Source: Dehalococcoidia bacterium (GTDB lineage Bacteria; Chloroflexota; Dehalococcoidia; Dehalococcoidales; DAOWLH01). Taken from it: a DNA stretch of 7,716 nt. The translations under genes were made by a program, and so were the position numbers. The notes beneath the pieces are model-generated. The model had not been told where the DNA came from, ran no database searches, and was given only the letters and a program-made list of their open reading frames with translations. Below, one piece after another: positions 1 to 5,948 of this stretch (the first letter of the stretch is position 1; the number at the start of each line of letters is the position of its first letter). The stretch spans positions 1 through 7,716 of the forward strand of contig DAOWLH010000003.1 of NCBI GenBank assembly GCA_030643515.1, in the 5' to 3' direction.

Positions 1-626
1 AAGGTGACCTCGTCACGAAGAAAATCGATACTGTCAGCGGATAGCTTCTGCCATCGCTTGAGGATGTCCAACACCGAGTCCCGGCTGTTCTGCCCCAGTT
101 TCAGCCGGGAATAAACCCGCGGCGCCATTTTCAAGTGCTCCACCAGCATTGCCGGCGTCCCTATAAGGGCCAGCGTCTGCCCCAGCGGCGCCGTATCCCA
201 GATGATGGTCTGATACCGGCCACTCCTCTTCAGTTCCCTGATATAGTCGATCATGAATTCATCGCTTAAACCCGGTAGCATTGAGCTCATGAACTCAACA
301 AAGACGTCGTAGTCAATGGAGACGATGGTAGAGAAGACAGAATAGACCTCCCGGCCAAACTTTCTGTCCCACATCTCTTCGACCTCTTTCAGGCCTAGCT
401 CATTGACGAAGAGAGAATCCATAACCCGGATGGGCTTCTTTTTGTCCTGTACCTCAAAGATGTGGGCTAACGACGGCGTGGCATCGGTGGAGATGGCCAG
501 TGTTTGCCTCCCCCGAGAAGAATAATGCAGCGCCGTAGTGGCGGCACAGGTAGTCTTACCGACGCCCCCCTTGCCGGCAAACATATAAATACCATCCCCG
601 TTACGACTTTCTTCAATAGCCGCCAT
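1..626 (-). CDS. ArsA/GET3-family ATPase, partial (C-terminus beyond left edge)
   Basis: Reading leftward from ATG at 626-624, 208 codons stay open to the window edge. Residues 18-26 read GKGGVGKTT, the deviant Walker A with signature lysine (K19) of the SIMIBI ATPases (ArsA, GET3, MinD). D48 in STDATPSLA is the switch I position, PGLSDE (118-123) matches the ArsA-family PGxxE region, and IIWDTAPLGQTL (141-152) is the switch II/Walker B-like DTAP motif. Family members are cytosolic dimeric ATPases that drive arsenite efflux or chaperone membrane proteins. Odd points: the usual DPAHS after the switch I aspartate is replaced by DATPS, and DTAPTGHT by DTAPLGQT, so this is a divergent subfamily. 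No arsR, arsB or arsenite gene is in view, so an arsenic role is not supported. It starts 14 nt after the pepA stop with GGGAG just upstream, so it is probably co-transcribed with pepA. Family call is strong; substrate is unknown. Confidence 0.88.
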   Translation of the reverse strand, partial: MAAIEESRNGDGIYMFAGKGGVGKTTCAATTALHYSSRGRQTLAISTDATPSLAHIFEVQDKKKPIRVMDSLFVNELGLKEVEEMWDRKFGREVYSVFSTIVSIDYDVFVEFMSSMLPGLSDEFMIDYIRELKRSGRYQTIIWDTAPLGQTLALIGTPAMLVEHLKMAPRVYSRLKLGQNSRDSVLDILKRWQKLSADSIDFLRDEVT

Positions 627-640
627 ATGGGTCTCCCAAT

Positions 641-2158
641 CTAGTGGCGTTGCTTCCGATGGGCAATCTTATCCGCCAGGCTGACCAGAGTCCGTACCGG
701 CACCCCGGTAGCCCCCCTGGTCAGGTAGCGACTCTCCTTATCCGTCATGCTGGTGCCGGCGATATCAAGATGAAGCCACGGCGTTTTACCAACGAACTCG
801 GCCAGAAACAGGGCGGCGGTAGTGGCTCCGGCTTCTCTTCCACCAACGTTCTTGATATCGGCGATGTCACTCTTGTTCTGCTCCTTGTAGTCATCATACA
901 TCGGCATCTGCCACATGAGCTCCCCGGTCTCGGCGCCAGCAGCGATAATCTGGTCTGCCAGCTCCTGATTACTGGTAAAGACACCGGTGCACACCTTGCC
1001 CAGCGCTATTTCGCAGGCCCCGGTGAGGGTGGCCACATCAACAATATGCCTGGCCTTGAGCTTGCTGGCATAGCCCAGGGCATCGGCCAGTATCATCCGT
1101 CCTTCGGCATCGGTGGAGATAACCTCGATGGTCTTGCCGGTGATGGCGGTCAGGACATCTCCCGGTTTCAGGGCGGAGCCACCGGGCAGGTTCTCCACCG
1201 CCGGTACTATGGCGGCTACATTCAGAGCCAAACCCAGCCGGGCGATGGCGGAGATGGCTGCCATAACCGCCGCCCCACCGGCCATATCCCCCTTCATCTC
1301 CTCCATATTATGTGATGGCTTGATAGAGATTCCGCCGGAATCGAAGGTTATCCCTTTGCCTACCAGAGCCAGGTCTACGCCTCTGGCAGCTTTCCCCTTG
1401 TAGTTGACAATGATGAACTTTGGTGGCTGGCAGCTCCCCTGGGCTACCCCCAGCAGCGCCCCCATGCCCAGCTTCTGCATGTCCTTCTTTTCCAGTATGC
1501 TGACCTCGAGGCTGTATTCTCTTGCCAGCTTATTGGCCACATCGGCCATGCTGGACGGGGTCATATAATTGGCCGGCTCATTGACCATATCGCGGGCCAG
1601 TACGGCCGCCTCGGCCAGAGCTCTGCCCCGCTTGACGCCTCTCTTCAGGAGAGCCATACCAGTCTTATCCGCTGACATCAATGACAGCTTATTAATCCTG
1701 CCAGGCTCATCCTCTTTCTCGGTTATGTGCCTGCGAAAGGAGTAGGTGCCCAGTAAAGCACCTTCGGTTGCCGCCTGCGCCGAACTCTCAGGTGTTATGT
1801 TAAGTCTTTCAGCACCCAGGGCTGCCACCCCCACATCTTCCACCTTCTTCTTCTGTAAAAAACGGCATCCCTCGGCGACTGCGCCCCGGACTTTATCCAG
1901 AGTGAACTCTTCTCTCTTGCCCAGGCCGACTATCACAACCCGTGCCGCCGGTATCCTTCCCAGACTATGTATGGCGGTGACCTCGCCTGGCTTGCCCCTG
2001 ATTTCACCCTGGTTGATGAGCCGGGAAACGGCACCGCCGAGGGCTTTATCCAGAGCGGCGGTATCGTCCTGGGGTTTCTTGGCGCCCTCGAAAAGACCAA
2101 CGACAACAGCGCCAGCTTCAACCCGGGTGATATCGCCGGTTATGACATTTATCTTCAT
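641..2158 (-). CDS. pepA: Leucyl aminopeptidase (cytosol aminopeptidase, peptidase family M17)
   Basis: A 505-residue protein, the usual length for PepA. It has an N-terminal macro-like domain (about 1-170) and a C-terminal two-metal catalytic domain (about 180-500). Compared with bovine lens aminopeptidase at a constant offset of 18, all metal ligands are present: K268, D273, D291, D350 and E352. The catalytic K280 and bicarbonate-binding R354 are present too. The family signature NTDAEGRL appears as STDAEGRM at 348-355. It releases N-terminal amino acids from peptides in the cytosol; some PepA proteins also bind DNA, which cannot be judged here. Start is ATG at 2158 with a strong AAGGAG about 7 nt upstream. 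A second ATG 5 nt upstream is out of frame and ends at once. The gene lies 23 nt behind the P-loop kinase and 14 nt ahead of the ArsA-type ATPase, so it is probably the middle gene of an operon. Confidence 0.96.
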   Translation of the reverse strand: MKINVITGDITRVEAGAVVVGLFEGAKKPQDDTAALDKALGGAVSRLINQGEIRGKPGEVTAIHSLGRIPAARVVIVGLGKREEFTLDKVRGAVAEGCRFLQKKKVEDVGVAALGAERLNITPESSAQAATEGALLGTYSFRRHITEKEDEPGRINKLSLMSADKTGMALLKRGVKRGRALAEAAVLARDMVNEPANYMTPSSMADVANKLAREYSLEVSILEKKDMQKLGMGALLGVAQGSCQPPKFIIVNYKGKAARGVDLALVGKGITFDSGGISIKPSHNMEEMKGDMAGGAAVMAAISAIARLGLALNVAAIVPAVENLPGGSALKPGDVLTAITGKTIEVISTDAEGRMILADALGYASKLKARHIVDVATLTGACEIALGKVCTGVFTSNQELADQIIAAGAETGELMWQMPMYDDYKEQNKSDIADIKNVGGREAGATTAALFLAEFVGKTPWLHLDIAGTSMTDKESRYLTRGATGVPVRTLVSLADKIAHRKQRH

Positions 2159-2181
2159 GGCATTCTCCTTCCCTTCCGGCC

Positions 2182-2769
2182 TTATTTCTGCCTGTCCGCC
2201 TCCCGTATTATTCTGTCTATTACCGGGGCGATATCCCGCGAAGTATCGGCCACATAGTGCCTTCGCCCGATTATCTCCACCGAGTCCTTCATCTTCTGGT
2301 AGACCTCCCAGGAAGCGTCCGACCTCTCTTCTGCATTTGCCTGCCTGGCCTCCATTCTTTTCCTGACCACCTCCGGCGGCGCTTCAATCCGTGCCAGGAT
2401 CAGCTTTACTCCCCGGCGGTCAGCGACGCTGTAGAAGTACCCGCGATAGCGCTCGGTCAGGTTGGTAGCATCCACGATGACGGAGATTCCTCCAGCCAAC
2501 AGCCGGCCAACAAGCAGCCTGATTGCCCTAAACAGACGAGCGCTTTCGGCCTGACTGTAGCTCGGAGAGGAAAAAAGAACCTTGCGCAAGGCATCGCTCT
2601 CCAAGATAACGGACGGCAGCCTCTCAGCCAGCCGCCGGCAAAAGTAAGACTTCCCCGTTCCCGGCAGACCGCTGACCACCACCAGAACAGGCCGGGGCAC
2701 CGCTTCAGGTAAGTATTCCAAAGGCTCGGCCAGCCTATCAGTATCAGAGACAAACAGGGCTTGTGTCAC
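2182..2769 (-). CDS. Small P-loop kinase-like ATP-binding protein (AAA_33 / polynucleotide-kinase-like)
   Basis: A 195-residue protein with Walker A GLPGTGKS at 34-41, an ESD motif with D59 where this group has a catalytic or substrate-binding aspartate, and VDATN at 99-103, typical of the AAA_33/T4 polynucleotide-kinase/zeta-toxin-like kinases. A LID-like helix PEVVRKRMEARQ follows at about 131-142. The fold therefore transfers phosphate from ATP, but the acceptor (nucleic acid end, nucleoside, sugar or small molecule) cannot be read from the sequence. No antitoxin-sized gene sits beside it, so a toxin role is not supported. The start taken is GTG at 2769; no Shine-Dalgarno is visible ahead of it, while a TATAAT lies 7 nt upstream, suggesting leaderless translation. 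No in-frame ATG lies before the P-loop. The stop is 23 nt from pepA, which it probably leads in an operon. Confidence 0.85.
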   Translation of the reverse strand: MTQALFVSDTDRLAEPLEYLPEAVPRPVLVVVSGLPGTGKSYFCRRLAERLPSVILESDALRKVLFSSPSYSQAESARLFRAIRLLVGRLLAGGISVIVDATNLTERYRGYFYSVADRRGVKLILARIEAPPEVVRKRMEARQANAEERSDASWEVYQKMKDSVEIIGRRHYVADTSRDIAPVIDRIIREADRQK

Positions 2770-2776
2770 GGGTCTG

Positions 2777-2805
2777 ATTATAAGACTTTTACCACTGTTT
2801 CGCTA
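2777..2805 (-). promoter_or_regulatory. Candidate promoter for the kinase-pepA-arsA operon (leaderless)
   Basis: On the minus strand a perfect TATAAT occupies 2782-2777, with TAGCGA 17 nt upstream at 2805-2800 (3 of 6 matches to TTGACA). Transcription would start about 7 nt downstream, at 2769-2771, which is the first base of the GTG start codon or within two bases of it. The 56-nt gap between degV and the kinase has room for it. The -35 is weak, so this rests mainly on the -10 and its position. Confidence 0.45.
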
Positions 2806-2825
2806 GATGGCCAAAATGACCTAAT

Positions 2826-3701
2826 TTACAGACCAGGCACTGGTTCTTCACCGTAGAAAGCAACGCCAACCACTCCCGGCCCGGTATGAACACCCATCAC
2901 CGGCGTAAACTCGGTGATAAAAAGCTCAATACAGTTAAAGCGTGAGGCAATGTGGTCCCGAAGCACCTCTGCCTTCTCCATGACATCGGCATGCATCACG
3001 GCGACATGAACCGGCTGCTCCTTTTTCGTCTTCTTGGCCATCAGCTTCAAGATGCGCTTCATGGCACTATCTATACTGCGCGGAAGAGCCAGCGTGTGCG
3101 CCTGACCACCGTTAACGGAAAAGACTGGTTTGAACTTGAATATTGAGTTCACCAGAGCAGCCGCCTGGGGGACACGCCCTCCCTTGACCAGGTAATGCAG
3201 GGTATCCAGCGTAGCAAAGAGGTGCACACGGGGCATCAGCCCTTTTACCAGGGCAACCACCTTAGCCATACCCTGGCCGGCAGCTGACGCCCTGGCTGCT
3301 GCCAGCGCCACCAGTCCCTGACCGGCGGCAGCACTGGAGCAATCGAGTACTTCTATAGCCATACCGGGCATCCGAGCCAGTGCCATCCGCCTGGCCAGCA
3401 GAGCAGAGTCATGCATCCCGCTGAATCTGGATGATTCGGTGATACAGACAATGCCTCTGGCCCTCTTGCCCGCTCTAAAGTAGGCCTCCAGGTAGGGCTC
3501 AGGCAGGGAACCGGTTGTCGGCGGCTCCTTAGCCTGACGCTGCATGTCATAGAACTCCGCCGGGGTGATATCAATGCCATCCCGATAAACCCTGTCACCA
3601 AAGACAAGCCCTATCGGCACCAGCTCAATGCCATATTCCTCCACCTTATCTTTCGGGATGCAGGCAGTGGTATCGGTAATTATGGCTATTTTATCCGCCA
3701 A
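2826..3701 (-). CDS. DegV family protein (FakB-like fatty-acid-binding protein)
   Basis: A 291-residue protein with the DegV fold throughout: N-terminal IAIITDTTA (5-13), PTTGSLP (61-67) in the fatty-acid carboxylate-binding segment, FSGMHDSA (93-100), LDCSSAAAGQG (119-129), LDTLHYLVKGGRV (165-177) and the C-terminal HTGPGVVGVAF (272-282). DegV/FakB proteins bind a free fatty acid in the cytosol and, in characterised cases, present it to the kinase FakA for phosphorylation. No fakA (DAK-domain) gene is in the window, so the partner is unknown. The start is TTG at 3701, with AAGGTGG 9 nt and GGAG 4 nt upstream; it gives the usual family N-terminus (MADKIAI), and no in-frame ATG is better placed. 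A short upstream frame overlaps the start by 11 nt. The gene ends 56 nt before the kinase on the same strand. Confidence 0.93.
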   Translation of the reverse strand: MADKIAIITDTTACIPKDKVEEYGIELVPIGLVFGDRVYRDGIDITPAEFYDMQRQAKEPPTTGSLPEPYLEAYFRAGKRARGIVCITESSRFSGMHDSALLARRMALARMPGMAIEVLDCSSAAAGQGLVALAAARASAAGQGMAKVVALVKGLMPRVHLFATLDTLHYLVKGGRVPQAAALVNSIFKFKPVFSVNGGQAHTLALPRSIDSAMKRILKLMAKKTKKEQPVHVAVMHADVMEKAEVLRDHIASRFNCIELFITEFTPVMGVHTGPGVVGVAFYGEEPVPGL

Positions 3702-3756
3702 AGCGCTCCGCCACCTTCTTAAACATCAGCTTAAAGTTCATGGCTATCCCGGTCAT
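3691..3756 (-). CDS. Possible short leader ORF overlapping the degV start
   Basis: A 21-codon frame starts at ATG 3756 and stops at TAA 3693-3691, which is 8 nt inside degV, in a different frame. It encodes a short basic, amphipathic-looking peptide (MTGIAMNFKLMFKKVAERFGG split as residues 1-10 and 11-21). A better start may be ATG at 3741, giving 16 residues. Just upstream a five-codon frame, ATG 3770 to TGA 3753, overlaps ATG 3756 as ATGA. The overlap with the TTG start of degV would allow translational coupling. No family is recognised, and frames this short arise by chance, so it is a candidate only. Confidence 0.22.
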   Translation of the reverse strand: MTGIAMNFKLMFKKVAERFGG

Positions 3757-3785
3757 TCTCCAACCGCCATCGCTAAATTAGGGCT

Positions 3786-3814
3786 AGTCTAGCAGATTTG
3801 ACCTCAACTACCAA
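3786..3814 (-). promoter_or_regulatory. Candidate promoter for degV
   Basis: On the minus strand TTGGTA (3814-3809) and TAGACT (3791-3786) are separated by exactly 17 nt, each with four of six consensus matches. The predicted start near 3779 gives degV a leader of about 78 nt that includes the overlapping mini-ORFs. No other minus-strand pair in the gap to the membrane-protein gene looked better. Confidence 0.35.
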
Positions 3815-3896
3815 ATTACGGCGCTTGGCCGCTTTCCCTATGATAAGACGGCGGCAACAAAAACAGCGGTAAACGGCACTATCCAACCAACGTACT

Positions 3897-3927
3897 TGAC
3901 AATAGTGTCATTTCTGCCAAACTTTGG
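3897..3927. repeat. Cluster of short perfect inverted repeats
   Basis: Two small palindromes lie 6 nt apart. TGACA-ATAG-TGTCA occupies 3897-3910 and CCAAA-C-TTTGG occupies 3917-3927. A third, GACA-AA-TGTC, is at 3961-3970. Each is too short, and lacks a T-tract, to be a terminator. Two of the three overlap a TTGACA hexamer, as operators often do. No regulator gene is nearby, and the sites may be incidental. Confidence 0.28.
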
Positions 3928-3941
3928 TACTATATTTGCAT

Positions 3942-4451
3942 TTATAATGTAAAAGGGGTTGACAAATGTCTTTTTGATGCTATACTTCTCATAAGTAGCA
4001 CTGGCCACCAGGCAAGTTGCCAGGTAAGTTCGGACACAAAAGGTTCTGGTCTTAAAATTAGGTACTCTATGATGCCAAAACCAACCCCTGTCAGGCCAAC
4101 AGCCAGCTGAACCGGAAGGAATCCGGCAGAAATACCCACATCCCTAGGCCCATAATCAATAATACGCATCAAGACAACGACCGCAACCAGCAGGGGCAGG
4201 TAAATAATGGGATACCACCAGATCTGGGGCAGATCAGCCAGCGGCAAAGCCAGGCTGATAATTCTTATCAGGGGAACTACCGAAAGCGACAGAATAAGCT
4301 TCCCCTGAGAGTAGTTTTTTATCAGGGCTGAATCAATTATTATAGCCACCAATAGTATGGTATGAAAGACAATACCCAGCAGTGGCTGGGAGACAACGGT
4401 GACCACCTCAGCGGTGATAATGGCCAGTAGATAAATGAAAGCCCTTAACAT
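3942..4451 (-). CDS. Truncated CPBP-like (CAAX-protease-related) integral membrane protein, N-terminal part only
   Basis: A 169-residue, very hydrophobic protein with about four or five transmembrane segments, roughly at 4-20, 24-42, 52-71, 80-97 and 113-132. The pattern PLIRIISLALPLADLPQIWWY (split 60-69 and 70-80) and IIEYLILRPEP (127-137) recall the N-terminal half of CPBP-family intramembrane proteins seen in Chloroflexota; this is from memory of the family. CPBP proteases carry EExxxR and later histidine motifs after this region, and none is present. Instead the protein ends in a polar tail, MRSIASKRHLSTPFTL (154-169). It is therefore probably truncated and without protease activity. The start ATG at 4451 has GAGAGG 2 nt upstream and lies 15 nt after the thiC stop, so it should share the thiC transcript and TPP control. 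A precursor or thiamine transporter subunit is an alternative, but its sequence does not look like ThiT or YkoE. Confidence 0.6.
   Translation of the reverse strand: MLRAFIYLLAIITAEVVTVVSQPLLGIVFHTILLVAIIIDSALIKNYSQGKLILSLSVVPLIRIISLALPLADLPQIWWYPIIYLPLLVAVVVLMRIIDYGPRDVGISAGFLPVQLAVGLTGVGFGIIEYLILRPEPFVSELTWQLAWWPVLLMRSIASKRHLSTPFTL
3959..3986 (+). promoter_or_regulatory. Near-consensus sigma-70 promoter, antisense to the membrane-protein gene
   Basis: A perfect TTGACA at 3959-3964 and TATACT at 3981-3986 (5 of 6) are 16 nt apart on the plus strand. Transcription would start near 3993 and run antisense through the CPBP-like gene towards thiC; no plus-strand gene follows before rsmG at 5990. 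The same bases encode the polar tail of the truncated protein. A similar but poorer sequence begins at 3896 (20 of 29 positions identical). Confidence 0.38.
4009..4032. repeat. 12-bp tandem direct repeat inside the membrane-protein gene
   Basis: CAGGCAAGTTGC (4009-4020) is followed directly by CAGGTAAGTTCG (4021-4032), with 9 of 12 positions identical. In the minus-strand gene it adds four codons, giving the echo LTW-QLAW at residues 142-148. It lies where the protein stops resembling the CPBP family and where the second open frame begins, so it may mark a slippage or rejoining point. Confidence 0.4.
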
Positions 4452-4466
4452 CGCCTCTCATTCACA

Positions 4467-5765
4467 TCAGGGGCACCTGGCTACGGCAATACCGAGATAC
4501 TTCTCTGCCAGCTCCATGGCACAGAACTGGCCACACATGCTACAGGCCTCACCGGCAGTGGCACGTTTATCGTGGCCACTGCGGAAGCGTTTAGGGTCAA
4601 AGGATAGGCTGGCCTGCTTTTCCCAGTCAAGTCTCTTACGAGCCAGGGACATCTGCCGGTCGCGCTGGGCAGCCCCCTCCACCCCTTTGGCGATATCCCC
4701 GGCATGAGCAGCAATGCGTGACGCAATAACTCCTTGCCTGACATCCTCAGTATCGGGTATGGAGAGGTGTTCCGCCGGAGTAACATAGCACAGAAAATCT
4801 GTACCGGCGGCGGCGGCGATAGCACCTCCGATAGCGCCGGTGATATGGTCATAGCCGGCGGCGATATCGGTTACCAGCGGCCCCAGGACATAGAAGGGGG
4901 CGCCGTTACAGATAGCCTTCTCCAGCTGAACGTTGGCTTCAATCTGGTTTATGGGTAGATGCCCGGGCCCCTCGACCATCACCTGGACGCCAGCCTCACG
5001 AGACCGTTGAACCAGCTCGCCGAGAGTAATCAGTTCCTCGACCTGAGCGCGGTCGGTGGCATCGGCCAGACTACCCGGCCGCAAACCATCCCCCAGGCTC
5101 AGTGTTACATCATATCGCCTGGCTATCTCCAATAAGCGATCAAAGTGCTCGTAGAGAGGATTTTCACAATCGTTATGCAGCATCCAGGCCATGAGAAAAG
5201 AACCACCTCGAGAGACGACATCTGTTACCCTCTTCTGTCGCTTGAGCCTGGCAATAGCCTGTTGGGTTACGCCGCAGTGAACCGTTACAAAATCCACACC
5301 ATCCCGGGCGTGTTCTTCTATGGCATTGAATAGTTCATCGGTGGTCATCTTGACTATGGTGCCGTGCCTGGTAACCGCCTCTACTCCTGCCTGATAGATG
5401 GGCACGCTACCAACCGGCAAAGGACTGGCTGCAATTATCGCCTGCCGAACAGCCTGTAAATCATCGCTTGTGGATAAGTCCATAACCGCATCGGCTTTGG
5501 CATCAATAGCCGCTTGAAGTTTTTCCAGTTCGGTGTCAATGTTGCCAAAGTCAGATGAGGTGCCGATGTTGGCGTTGACCTTGGTGGACAGACCCTTGCC
5601 GATGCCGCAGGGTGCAAGATTGGCATGGTTTACGTTGGCCGGAATGACTATCTCGCCCTTGGCCACGCCTTTCCTGATAGCCTCAGCGCCTATCCCCTCA
5701 CGGCGGGCCACCTGCTCCATTTGCGGCGATGTTGTACCCTCTTTGGCTAGTTCTAACTGTGTCAT
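4467..5765 (-). CDS. thiC: Phosphomethylpyrimidine synthase ThiC (short form)
   Basis: ThiC is a radical SAM enzyme that rearranges aminoimidazole ribotide to hydroxymethylpyrimidine phosphate, the pyrimidine half of thiamine. With ATG at 5765 the protein has 432 residues, the size of the short form without the long N-terminal domain of E. coli ThiC. Visible motifs are NVNHANLAPCGIG (44-56), GDGLRPGS (225-232), VEGPGHLP (264-271) and CYVTPAEHL (326-334); H269 and H333 fit the zinc-binding histidines. The cluster motif CSMCGQFC holds C408, C411 and C415 and is CX2CX3C, one residue shorter than the CX2CX4C of the long form. ATG at 5777 also fits the frame, but GGGGAG lies between the two ATGs and serves 5765, which gives the normal start MTQLELAK. 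A TPP riboswitch precedes it. The paralogue BzaF (hydroxybenzimidazole synthase) is the main alternative; the TPP riboswitch argues for ThiC. Confidence 0.95.
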   Translation of the reverse strand: MTQLELAKEGTTSPQMEQVARREGIGAEAIRKGVAKGEIVIPANVNHANLAPCGIGKGLSTKVNANIGTSSDFGNIDTELEKLQAAIDAKADAVMDLSTSDDLQAVRQAIIAASPLPVGSVPIYQAGVEAVTRHGTIVKMTTDELFNAIEEHARDGVDFVTVHCGVTQQAIARLKRQKRVTDVVSRGGSFLMAWMLHNDCENPLYEHFDRLLEIARRYDVTLSLGDGLRPGSLADATDRAQVEELITLGELVQRSREAGVQVMVEGPGHLPINQIEANVQLEKAICNGAPFYVLGPLVTDIAAGYDHITGAIGGAIAAAAGTDFLCYVTPAEHLSIPDTEDVRQGVIASRIAAHAGDIAKGVEGAAQRDRQMSLARKRLDWEKQASLSFDPKRFRSGHDKRATAGEACSMCGQFCAMELAEKYLGIAVARCP

Positions 5766-5780
5766 CAATCTCCCCATAAT

Positions 5781-5820
5781 AACAAAACCAAGGCTACAGG
5801 CTATCCCTGGACCCTGGTTT
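5781..5820 (-). terminator. Terminator hairpin of the TPP riboswitch expression platform
   Basis: On the minus strand AAACCAGGG (5820-5812) pairs with CCTTGGTTT (5793-5785) in a nine-pair stem with one G-U, followed by the T-rich tract TTTTGTTATT. A small inner CAGG/CCTG hairpin sits in the loop. CAGGGT (5816-5811) is also exactly complementary to ACCCTG (5867-5862) inside the aptamer, so the terminator and an antiterminator would exclude each other. Bound TPP should free the terminator and stop transcription before thiC. The switch mechanism is inferred from pairing only. Confidence 0.65.
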
Positions 5821-5824
5821 CTGT

Positions 5825-5907
5825 CCGCTTGCCTACGCTCGCATTACCGAGATCAGGTCATCAGGGTTGGCCCCAAAATCCTCTCAGCCTTCAAGCACCC
5901 CTAGCGG
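5825..5907 (-). promoter_or_regulatory. TPP riboswitch (THI element) aptamer
   Basis: The minus strand upstream of thiC carries the conserved THI-box parts in order. P1 is CCGCT (5907-5903) pairing with AGCGG (5829-5825). CTGAGAG is at 5887-5881, ACCCTGATG at 5867-5859, ACCTGATC at 5858-5851, the CTCG/CGAG stem holding GTAATG at 5851-5838, and GCGTAGGCAAG at 5838-5828. The consensus GCGTAGGGAA has one change here, G to C. It binds thiamine pyrophosphate in the nascent RNA and regulates thiC, and probably the gene behind it, by feedback. Confidence 0.93.
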
Positions 5908-5918
5908 TCCCAAGCTCA

Positions 5919-5948
5919 AATATAGCACAGGCGTCGCTAAAAAGTAAA
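5919..5948 (-). promoter_or_regulatory. Promoter of the riboswitch-thiC transcript
   Basis: On the minus strand TATATT (5924-5919) is preceded by TGC, forming an extended -10. TTTACT lies 18 nt upstream at 5948-5943. The predicted start near 5912 is just ahead of riboswitch P1, as expected for a riboswitch leader. The -35 bases coincide with those proposed for the divergent rsmG promoter. Confidence 0.5.

Larger units (their letters stand above)
3838..4008 (-). pseudogene. Open frame with protein-like tail, possible remnant of another gene
   Basis: This frame differs from that of the upstream membrane protein and overlaps its last 22 codons. It stays open from about 4008 to TAG at 3840-3838. 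The translation contains KKTFVNPFYIINANIVPKFG and ends in a hydrophobic helix, YVGWIVPFTAVFVAAVLS, with codon use like a real gene. Further upstream the same frame reads as an implausible shadow of the CPBP-like gene. There is no ATG, and GTG at 4008 has no Shine-Dalgarno. It could be the C-terminus of a multi-pass membrane protein joined to the CPBP-like fragment by a deletion. It could also be chance. Confidence 0.25.

Noticed and set aside
644..1315. Long plus-strand frame of 223 codons opposite pepA
   Set aside because: It is the antisense shadow of a clearly recognised M17 peptidase; its composition is glycine-rich and low in recognisable motifs.
1746..2366. Plus-strand frame of 206 codons across the pepA/kinase boundary
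   Set aside because: Antisense to two recognised genes, rich in Pro and Ser, with no motif and no ribosome-binding site that stands out.
2182..2769. Zeta-toxin of a toxin-antitoxin pair
   Set aside because: The fold is related, but no small antitoxin gene is adjacent and the gene leads a housekeeping-type operon.
3943..3948. Perfect plus-strand TATAAT
   Set aside because: No acceptable -35 lies 16-18 nt upstream, and it has no TG extension.
4467..5765. BzaF or BzaB (5-hydroxybenzimidazole synthase) instead of ThiC
   Set aside because: The TPP riboswitch directly ahead points to thiamine synthesis, and no cobalamin lower-ligand gene is nearby.
5766..5777. Upstream ATG for thiC at 5777, giving MGRL before the usual start
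   Set aside because: The Shine-Dalgarno GGGGAG lies inside this extension and is placed to serve ATG 5765, which gives the standard ThiC N-terminus.
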